64,000 bases of DNA from Arcuatula senhousia (taxonomy: Eukaryota; Mollusca; Bivalvia; Mytilida; Mytilidae): NCBI GenBank assembly GCA_963971305.1, contig OZ020317.1:19486001-19550000 (forward strand), read 5' to 3'. The notes under the pieces were generated by a model. That model was given only the letters and a program-made list of their open reading frames with translations, ran no database searches and was not told the origin of the DNA. Within the stretch, counting starts at the first letter, position 1, and every line of letters starts with the position of its first letter. A program made the position numbers and the translations under genes. This document shows, one piece after another, positions 56,381-64,000 of this stretch.

Positions 56381-57567
56381 CCTAAAATCGGACGAAGTCA
56401 ATACGTCATTTTCGAGTTCATTGCTTTTCCTGAAAAACCCGCCAATTAGACAGAAATTATCACGTGACTTTACCAGTTTTGAGTCAAACTGGTTTGCTGC
56501 CCCGTAGACTTATGCAAATGCGTTTGTGGGTTTATGAAAACAGTTCAATTGAATACAAAAATATTCTTACATATGTAGAAATATTTCCAGAATTGAAGAT
56601 TCCAGCGTTAATAAACAACAAAGCAGTATTTAATAAATCTATTGCTATTTCTTGCACCGGAAGTCGTCATGCCCTGAAAAATTTATAATAAAAGAACTTT
56701 TTCTGGGTTCACCAGCGTGAAAATGACGTAATGCTCATAATTTTTTCTAATGAAATAAAATTTGAATAATGTCAATGATGAAAACCACGCCTTCCTATTC
56801 AAACTAAATGATTTTCGAAAGTTTCAAAGGATTTTTCATAATGTACTCATGTGCAAGCTAGCCCCCTCCCCAAATCATGAAATTTGCAGCATTGGGTCAA
56901 TGATTATTCAAAAAAATTGATTTATTTCTGATGCACAAATATAAATATTAAGGGACAACAATCGGCAGGGACGAAATAACCCCCCTTTACAGGTTCCATG
57001 ACATCATTTACCTTTCAGAGAATTTCGTGTTTTCTGCAGCCGAGCAACATTTATGCAACATTTCTGCCAGGTTTTGAAGGGTTTCTGTGTCAGTATTTAT
57101 AATTCTATGTATTGGCATCAATTTAAAGATTGATCTAGAAACCTGGCGGAAAATAACGGCATGGTTTGAAGAATATTTCTGCAGGATGAAATACTTGTTG
57201 ATTATGATTTACAAACACTGAGGATGTGAGGTAAGACCCTTTAATCCCTTTTTACTTTTATTTTTCTATTTTCATGGCTAGGATGATGGAACACCAATCT
57301 TATTTATCATGATGTATTATTCATGAGTAGAGAAAAATTTTTTTTTCGCCCGTCATGTAAACATTCCCACATTAATTACGTTGTCATGGTGTCATGCCGT
57401 GATAGGTGACGTCATTTAGTAAGTCCGTTGTCATGTTTACACGTCGCCATGTTTGAATCTAGCATTTTGTTCTGAGGATTATGGGATTGATTTGCAAAAT
57501 GCTAATTCCGGTTCAAAGCATCAATACACTCAATTTACACTTAGTCGGGACTTCGTCCGATTTTAGG
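56381..57567. mobile_element. 1187-bp element with 19-bp perfect TIRs
   Basis: 'cctaaaatcggacgaagtc' at 56381-56399 is exactly inverted at 57549-57567. The interior has only a 74-codon ORF (56464-56688) without a recognised motif, and no transposase. No target duplication was found. Confidence 0.7.
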
Positions 57568-57686
57568 GAGCACGAAACGAGCTATTTTACGATATAAGTA
57601 GTGCTACTAATACTAGTATATGTAATTACGTTGTCTGCAAATACATAACTCATACATGTGTTGTATGATTTCCGTAAGCTAGTGAC

Positions 57687-58245
57687 CTGTGCGGGTTCCG
57701 GATGGGTAATAGGTCAGCAGCAGAGCTAAACGTGTCGGTTGAATTCCAATTAAAACACTCAACAACGTGACATAGAGATATGCCACTTTTCCCACAAAAC
57801 AACTAGGATGTTTGCAAACAGTGGCTGACTTGAACTTCCCTTACATAATCAATTCCTGGGTCGTGAAAGTAAAATGCAGAAAACATGGCCACAAATCAGA
57901 CTAGTGCACGGTCTTCGAATGAATGTCTTGTTCTTCGCACGTTTAAGAACCCTGTTGCCCCGGTCTCGATAAGACACGAATCCCCTGCAGGGGAAAAATC
58001 TGTTCAATACCACTCACCCATCCTTCTTCAAATTGCAGTGTTAAAGACCCCCTACTCAAGATTGGCCTTGTGTCCCTATTTCCTTCACTTCATCCCAATT
58101 CCAGGTTTATTTTATCAACCCCTACATGTCTATCTCTCTGACATCGTGCTGCTTTGGAGTAAAGCATTAACTTACTAACGAATTATTATTATCTCTCTGA
58201 CATCGTAATGCTTTGGAGTAAAGCATTAACTTACTAACGAATTAT
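57687..58245 (+). mobile_element. SINE-like family B, copy B5, old and rearranged
   Basis: The head 'cctgtgcgggttccggat' (57687) and 'ggtcagcagcagagctaa' are followed by unrelated sequence to about 57890. The body then resumes with 'cttcgcacgtttaagaaccc', 'ttggccttgtgtccctattt' and the tail side 'tgctttggagtaaagca'. The last 62 bp ('atctctctgacatcgt...' to 'gaattattatt') are duplicated at 58128-58188 and 58190-58249. Confidence 0.7.
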
Positions 58246-58249
58246 TATT

Positions 58250-59072
58250 GGCCAATGAAAACAAAAGAAGGCTGACATCAAAAATCATAAGACTCACAAA
58301 ACGTCATGTCTAAATACGTCGTATTGTTGGCACTATGGTAAAAATCAGTCTACGAAAGACAGAAAATCGAGCTTTATCGGACGGAATGAAAAAAGAAAAG
58401 GTACCAACGGCGTCCTAATGTCAAACAAAAGTTGCCGACTTAGTGCTCCCTTACATTAAAGCAATAATCAATTTACTAACCCTTAGCCGGAAAGAAAATA
58501 AAGGTTGACACTATCATGCAATATGAATTAAAAACGGGTTACATGTAATTAATCATAAAACAATCTAAATGTATTGATATGCGCCAAATTTCAATTAATG
58601 TTATTCAGGTTGAAAAACCACTGCTGATCGAACAGTGTTCCGAGCATGTTCATACATGTAAGACTTGTCTGAGCACTAATCGTGGAGGGAAGTTGCTAAT
58701 TTATTTCGACCTTTATCTTTTTGTGAAACTTCAAGTGTTTTGATTAACGTGATTGATTTTGAATGCCTTTTTGGTACACATTTGCATTAAAAACGAAACT
58801 CGAATTAATATGTTTAATGTACGAGGAATAATAACACGTACAAAACAAAAGATGTTTAATGTGAAAATTTAAATTATAGACATATTATTTGACTTCCATT
58901 CAGATTTAAACTGACATCTTCTAGGCCCGCTAGATGTACTAGTTTGTACTACAGAAGTTTGAATAAAAGATAATGAGATTTGGAATAAGTGTTTGCAACA
59001 CAGCCTGTATAAACAAGCGGAAATTACAAAAAAAAAAAAACAAACACACACACACTGGAAAACAGCTACATG
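58250..59072. other. No gene seen
   Basis: AT-rich, with an 'aaagataatgagatttggaa' motif near 58965 related to repeat G, and an A-rich/(CA)n run at 59025-59055. Confidence 0.45.
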
Positions 59073-59197
59073 TATTACTCTATTTTATTGACCGGGTTGG
59101 TCACGGGTCAATTATTTCGGGCTTCTTCGTTTAAATCTTACCTAAAAGATAGAGAAAATTAAGCTCCGCCCAACCTTGCGAATAAAATAGAGTAATA
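59073..59197. mobile_element. MITE family K, 125 bp
   Basis: 'tattactctattttatt' at 59073 is perfectly inverted at 59181-59197, with a further paired 'gggttg'/'caacc' inwards. A fragment is at 36005-36112. Confidence 0.7.
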
Positions 59198-59563
59198 GCA
59201 ACCTTCAAAAATACAGCATATAGGTAATCACTACTTACACCAAAACGTCAAGAGTAAATAGATTGCAAGAAGAGTTCATTTGAGGATGATCACCCTGAAT
59301 TTGTATTATGTGATTATACGATTTTATAGCTTTTAGATAAAAATGCAAAGTAATTGTCTATTGTATCCAATGACAAAAGAAAATCATTAGTCCGTTGGCT
59401 CGTTTCTATGGTATATTATTTATCTTTAAAGTATCATTACTGAACAGATATCACCATTACAACAAGCAAAGAATGATACCGAATGTGTAATCGAAAAAAA
59501 AAAGAAGAAAAACGGGATAATCAAGTCTATGGTATAACATAGATATTAAAAAATATTCAATGC

Positions 59564-59682
59564 ACAGGCGATGAACATGAAAAGGGTGATAAAATGAACA
59601 TGAAATGATGATGATAAATGAAATATAGGGGTGGTGTGGGAAACAAAGGACCGGTAAATTTTGAAGAACCACAGGAAAAGGA
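59564..59682 (-). mobile_element. SINE-like family A, copy A5, internal fragment
   Basis: 'gcgatgaacatgaaaagggt' to 'gaagaaccacaggaaaagga' only; both the tail and the head are missing. Confidence 0.75.
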
Positions 59683-60294
59683 GAGTGGTTTTGATTGTAA
59701 TTACGAAATTGCAATCACCCTTATTTAAAATTCATCTGCTACGCGAAAATGGACCCTTATAGTCGTCTGTTAAATGAGGACATTGATCCATCATATTTTG
59801 TTTTAAAACTGAAGTTCCAAAGTTTGACATGCCAAATATTAATTACTAAGTTCAAAACACCAAACACAGAGGAAACTCAGGTCCCTAATGAGGAAACTGA
59901 CTTCTAAAATGACGCAAGTTTTGACATTGAAGCAATTAATGACCCTGAAATAAATGAACTACTTCGGAACATTTCAGAAAACAGTCTTGCCGATCTAGTC
60001 GAAAAAGCACAGAATTTTCAATCCCGATTTGAGCAAAACACAGATCATGACCGCCAAACCTTAATTAATGAAAGAGACACCAAATACCAAGAGAAAAATT
60101 GCCTCTGTCATCAAAATTTTTCTTAAGCTTGAAACAAGGGATATTTGCCAAATACTCCTAAGTGAACTTGATACCTATCTGCAGGAATTCTATATACATG
60201 TAGATGTAGGCGTCAGGAAAGAATCTAAATCCACAGACCCAAAAAGTACTAAAAGCGAATATCAACCTCAGAGTTTAACTTGCCTCCAATCCAT

Positions 60295-60813
60295 TTAGTT
60301 AGTTAATTAGTTAGTTATTGCTTTACTCCCAAGCAGCGCGATTTCGGCTATATCCGGGAGATGACCATGAAAGTGATGATACAATGAACATGAAATGATG
60401 ATGAAGTGGAGGAAATGGGGACACAAGGCCAATCGGGTAGGAGAGTTGTGACTGCCACTGGAAAAAGGAGTGATGGGTAGGGACGGGAAATTTAGCCTCC
60501 TGCATGGGGATCCTACGGGTCCTACTCTTACCGAGACCTGCAGCAGGGTTCTTTAACGTGCGAGGAACGTGACATTTTTCCCAACACGGTGCACCACTAT
60601 GGTTTGCGGTCAGGTTTTCCGCATTATAGCCTGACGACCCCGCATCTCTCGATGTCAGGGCTGCCCCATTCAACCACCTGGGGCACACATCCCAGTCGCT
60701 TTGTGGGCATAGCGGCCTGACCCGATGTCAGGTTTCTGAGCGCTCTTTAGTGGACTTTTACCGACAAGCTTAGCGCTGCTGCGGACCTATTCGCCACCCG
60801 GAACCCGCACGGG
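60295..60813 (-). mobile_element. SINE-like family B, copy B6, full length
   Basis: A 14-bp duplication 'tgcctccaatccat' flanks it (60281-60294 and 60814-60827). Nearly identical to B2 over its whole length by eye, so recently active. Tail on + left: 'ttagttagttaattagttag'. Confidence 0.9.
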
Positions 60814-60966
60814 TGCCTCCAATCCATGATAAATAGATACCTAAGAATTAATGACTATAAAGATATCATTAAAGATAATAAATTAAAAAAAATCCAGAGA
60901 CTGTGTAAATGCAAAAAAAAAACATCTCAAAGAAATGGGTCTTGGGAAGCTTCAAAACGCTGCTGG

Positions 60967-61452
60967 TGAGGTGAGGTGAGTTGGTGTTTTACGCCCGTGC
61001 AGCACTGTAGAGGTTATTTACATGCGATGAACATGAAAAGGTAGATAAAATGATCATGAAATGATGATGATGATAAATGAAATATGGGGATTAGGTGGGA
61101 AACAAAGGAACAGTAAATTTTGAAGAACCACAGGAAAAGGAAAGAGGTGGGTAGGGGCGAAAAATTAACCACGTGGTTTACTTGGCGGACCACAAAGGGG
61201 TCTATTACGTGCATGAAGCGTGGTACTCTCCACACACATTGGCCCACTATGGGCAGCGGTCAGGGTTCCCGTATTATAGACCTGACAACCCCTGCAGACG
61301 AGAGCCATCCTATTCTGCCACCTAGGGTACACACTTTTTCGCTTTGTGTGCTGAGCACTAACCCGACGTCAGAATCCCATGACCCTTAGTCGCCTCTTCC
61401 GACAAGCTAGGCTCTGCTGCGGGCCTATTCGCCATCCGGGCCCCGCATGGGA
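60967..61452 (-). mobile_element. SINE-like family A, copy A4, full length
   Basis: Flanked by 'ctgctgg' (60960-60966 and 61453-61459). Its tail repeat has become 'tgaggtgaggtgag'. The head 'ccccgcatggga' is on the + right. Confidence 0.85.
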
Positions 61453-61938
61453 CTGCTGGAGCATTAGAGTCAGATGATGAAGAGGAGCTCTTTAGATCTG
61501 ATGGTTTTTGGGCCGATAATCCTGACAGTTTGCTCGCAACTATGTGGTACTTAAATACATTAAAATGTGGTCTCAGGGGTCTCATGAGCACCACCCACTT
61601 AAATGGGGAGATATGACATAACAGAAGGACCCATCAAGAAACCTATTTTTCAAGTACAACGAAAGACTCACTAAACCAGAGATTGAATAAATACGAAGAA
61701 CACGAGGGCCTAGGCACCCAAGTCATTGGAAAACAAAGAGAATGAAACCAAATGCCATGTTTCCTTATATCTTGTGGTCAAAATTCACGACTTACGCTGT
61801 ATATGTAAATAATAACTCAAAACCAATATCAAAAATTGACATATTCAATATTTACTTTTACAGACTCATCAGTAGCTTTAAAGGCTAAAACACCTGTAAA
61901 ATACATGTAGAATGAACAATTTTGTATTAATGTATTAA

Positions 61939-62330
61939 GGATGCTCGCTGGTCTTGTTTTTGGTATTTCTGTCATATTTTCGGAATCCTCTGGATTCTAC
62001 CATCAAAATAGGGTCAAAATTTTTGCCCACGAACCCCCTATTCTCTTGTTATTAATTTCTTTAATATGTCATAAAGAGGTTATAGACAAAGTTTTATCAA
62101 ATCCTATTTATTCTGTCATGGGTTTCAACAGCGAAATAGTGCTTATCTGAAACCTATGAAAAAGTCAGAGAAAAACCTTTTCCCGCCAAAACTTTAACGT
62201 CAATTATCTTGAAAACGAGGAAACGAACCTATCAACATTTTTTGCTTATTTTATACCTTTTACTAATATCTTTTACTTAAAGGCATTCCATTTGAAACCT
62301 ATTTATTTTCAATAATAGTAGCGAACATCC
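61939..62330. mobile_element. 392-bp MITE with TTAA target duplication (piggyBac-like)
   Basis: 'ggatgctcgct' at the left and 'agcgaacatcc' at the right are inverted ends with one mismatch, flanked by TTAA at 61935-61938 and 62331-62334. TTAA is the piggyBac target. The interior is non-coding (the 69-codon ORF has no motif). Confidence 0.7.
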
Positions 62331-62342
62331 TTAATTTTAATG

Positions 62343-62411
62343 ATCCTTGACAGGGATTCGAACCCTGACCTTCTGTCAATGACAGCTGTACTACCCTATA
62401 CTATCAAGGAT
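62343..62411 (-). tRNA. tRNA-like sequence with shortened anticodon arm (probable pseudo-tRNA)
   Basis: The 7-bp acceptor TCCTTGA/TCAAGGA pairs perfectly, the T arm CAGGG-TTCGAAT-CCCTG is perfect with a canonical B box, and a D stem (GTAT/GTAC) is present. The anticodon region 'CTGTCATTGACAG' allows only a 3-bp stem with a 7-nt loop or a 5-bp stem with a 3-nt loop, so it is about 4-5 nt short. The A-side resembles tRNA-Asp. It may be a pseudogene or SINE head; no anticodon is assigned. Confidence 0.55.
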
Positions 62412-62449
62412 TAATCATTGTTCGATTCAATATTTTACTGGAAAGAGCA

Positions 62450-62565
62450 CAAAGGGGTATCCGAATGTCAAGAGTCCGAAAGGGCAGAGACGCAACCAAT
62501 AAACACCAACAAGAACGGGACAAAAACAGACAACATTTAAAACATGGAAACACAAAAAATGATCC
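62450..62565 (-). repeat. PLE 3'-UTR remnant, minus strand
   Basis: Inverse of 39500-39615: 'gtccgaaagggcagagac', 'ccaataaacaccaacaagaa' and 'gggacaaaaacagacaacat'. Confidence 0.75.
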
Positions 62566-62984
62566 AAGAACCATAGATATATTAAAATAGACATTATACA
62601 TGTATAAAAATTACAAATACCAAAACGCGGGTATGAACGGTTAATTTGGATATGCTATATATCGATATTTCAAGGAGTAACCTCTCACCAGTAGCATTAA
62701 ATCAAAACATTAGAAAGTAAAATTACAAAACTGTTGATAAAGCATAACAATATAAATGGACCTTTGAAAGAGTATAAAATTTCCGCTACTTTATTTATGT
62801 ATTCTCAATTTAATAATAGTTTCTTAAAGTGATAAGTAATATACCCAGTAAGCATATATTAGACATTGGGGTGGTCCCTTTCTCCAAAGGCTTCTTTTAA
62901 AAAATGACAAAGACTTTTTTTAAATAGGTAAGGATTTAAGATTCAATATATCTGCAATTAATTTATCCAAAAAATTAAAGTCAT

Positions 62985-63987
62985 TTGTAAAAGGGTTAAA
63001 CCAGGTACATGTATGTTTTTGTCTCAAAGTTTTATACTGAGGGCAAAGTATTAAGAAGTGTGTTTCATCTTCCACTTGGTTTTCACATTTCTTGTGGTGG
63101 GGTTTAAGGTTTTGAATACCTACCTGTTTCGATGGCCAAAAAATGGGCGCTTATTCTTAATTTTGTTAATTTGTTTCTAATTTCTTCTGGACATTAATGT
63201 TCAAATAATCATGCAATCTAAATTCTCCGAAGATTTTCCTGTACAATAAGAGTTTTTCTGGATTTGAATTTTATGCATTTTATTTAGACCATGGGCCAAT
63301 TGCAGAACCGCGAGCAGTGCCAAACGGCCTCGTTGAAGGCTGCTGGCTGTTGTCCATTGTGGTTTTTCGAAATTGCCGCTTAATTGTGGGCTGTATCGCG
63401 TACACTTATTCCACATCTCATTATTTTATATCATTTTTTATATTAGAATTTTAGATTAAAAAAATATTTTATTTTTATTATATTTATATATTATATTATA
63501 GATTTAAATGCTATTTTTGAGACATCCATAGAATCAATTTTTATATGGTTACAAATTTTAGCTAAACATTGTGACCAAAACTTTTCTTTATCTGTAAAGG
63601 ATTTATCTTCTTCAAAAGCTGTTTCAAGTAAACTCAAAGGACTACCAGACTTTCTTTCTACATTACATAGTCTTATTTTATAACCATACATTGGAAACTT
63701 GCCCAGTTTGCATCTGACTGCTATGTTGAAAGACTTACCGTGAACCTTTAGTATATTTTTCAGAAACATATTTTCTGTTTTTCAAAAACAGTCTTTTCAA
63801 GAAATTCAAAATTGTTTTTAAAATCAGAGATCCATACCTCTGAACCATAGGTTAATATAATTGGAACCATCATACATTTATACAATTTCAGCCAGGAATT
63901 AACTGACAAGTTATTACTATACGGTAGTTTAGATTTGAGAGCAAAATATGCTTTTCTTGCTTTATCAATGAGACTTGATACTAACAA
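62985..63987 (-). pseudogene. C-terminal part of a non-LTR retrotransposon RT, truncated and interrupted
   Basis: On the minus strand from 63987: LIDKARKAYFALKSKL and MMVPIILTYGSEVWIS, the post-RT segment shared by many LINE ORF2 proteins, then a frameshift at about 63765 to KNILKVHGKSFNIAVRCKLGKFP. Repeat G then interrupts it (about 63280-63480). Beyond that, read across stops, 'NKLTKLRISAHF'-like and a zinc-binding end 'C...QVEDETHFLILCPQYKTLR' appear at about 63030-63110. That Cys-His-Cys end is typical of LINE ORF2 C-termini. No RT core lies in the window. Dead. Confidence 0.7.
63280..63480 (-). repeat. Dispersed repeat G, copy 2, inside the LINE remnant
   Basis: Matches 55560-55725 ('gggccaattgcagaaccg', 'gttgaaggctgctgg', 'cttattccacatctcattat'). 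It ends on the + right in an AT-rich run (63425-63500). Confidence 0.7.
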
Positions 63988-64000
63988 ATAAAGGTAATAA

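Larger units (their letters stand above)
59749..61850 (+). pseudogene. Crypton/DUF3504-type tyrosine-recombinase-like pseudogene with two SINE-like insertions
   Basis: The ATG at 59749 starts a frame with a TAA at about 59905. It continues through an acidic segment (FDIEAINDPEINELL), shifts frame near 60065 and runs on with LETRDICQILLSELDTYLQEFY and YQPQSLTCLQSM. Copy B6 (60295-60813) interrupts it; after that INRYLRINDYKDIIKD follows. Copy A4 (60967-61452) interrupts again; then DDEEELFRSDGFWADNPD and LLATMWYLNTLKCGLRG follow, and a stop near 61615. This order (short N-domain, 'ExxRDI...L...Y', 'YEPxSLxxxQxxIxRYL', 'xTMWxxNTxxxGLRG') matches the KIAA1958/ZMYM-type DUF3504 proteins derived from Crypton recombinases. 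Dead by stops, frameshift and insertions. Confidence 0.75.

Overview
The window is animal nuclear DNA: AT-rich, gene-poor and packed with transposable elements. It is most likely from a marine bivalve, probably a mussel (Mytilidae). The basis is a set of dispersed cassettes I recognise from mussel sequence, namely the repeat around 'gatcgcaatggtcctgac' and a hammerhead-ribozyme cassette, together with several Penelope-like reverse transcriptases, a BEL/Pao element and bivalve-style tandem repeats carrying 'gacggacggacagac'. The species call is inference. No bacterial or viral operon structure is present.

Only one convincing intact host gene is seen: a class A (rhodopsin-like) GPCR. Its main exon is 22184-23302. 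A consensus acceptor lies directly before it, and a candidate first exon with a TATA box, an ATG, an N-glycosylation sequon and a perfect GTAAGT donor lies 12.8 kb upstream (9268-9395). Immediately downstream is an array of about 12 degenerate units of roughly 70-105 bp that are copies of the gene's own 3' end (TM7/helix 8, CCK, stop and the start of the 3'UTR). Four of these units are repeated as a 345-bp higher-order block. This is the most unusual structure in the window.

Layout. 1-9 kb: a decayed Penelope-like element (PLE), a foldback minisatellite, a PLE tail and bivalve repeats. 9.3-22 kb: the putative GPCR intron, with a 1.9-kb TIR transposon flanked by TTA, two hairpin MITEs, and a nested insertion of 4.36 kb flanked by TAA that splits an older SINE-like element and contains a broken RNase H-type LINE, another SINE-like copy and a hammerhead ribozyme. 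22-26 kb: the GPCR and its tail array. 26.7-35.2 kb: two closely related PLE copies (one with an open RT frame, one with many frameshifts), a zinc-finger pseudogene and a 96-bp near-perfect palindrome. 36.8-37.8 kb: a 30-bp minisatellite open on both strands. 39.9-44.6 kb: a nearly identical 1745-bp tandem duplication in 2.3 copies, the middle copy carrying a 786-bp TIR element inserted exactly between AAA and TTT with no target duplication. 45.8-48.8 kb: tandem-repeat elements. 49.4-55.4 kb: a complete BEL/Pao LTR retrotransposon with a 5-bp target duplication, LTRs identical except for a 14-bp indel, and a repeatedly broken gag-pol. 56-64 kb: a TIR element, a Crypton/DUF3504-type tyrosine-recombinase pseudogene interrupted by two SINE-like insertions, a TTAA-flanked MITE, a tRNA-like sequence and a truncated LINE.

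Two abundant SINE-like families (called A and B here) end in (CTCA)n or (TAAC)n tails and have 7-14 bp target duplications. They share a head sequence, so the nesting order of several insertions can be read directly. No repeat-library or genome search could be run; family names rest on motifs visible in the sequence.
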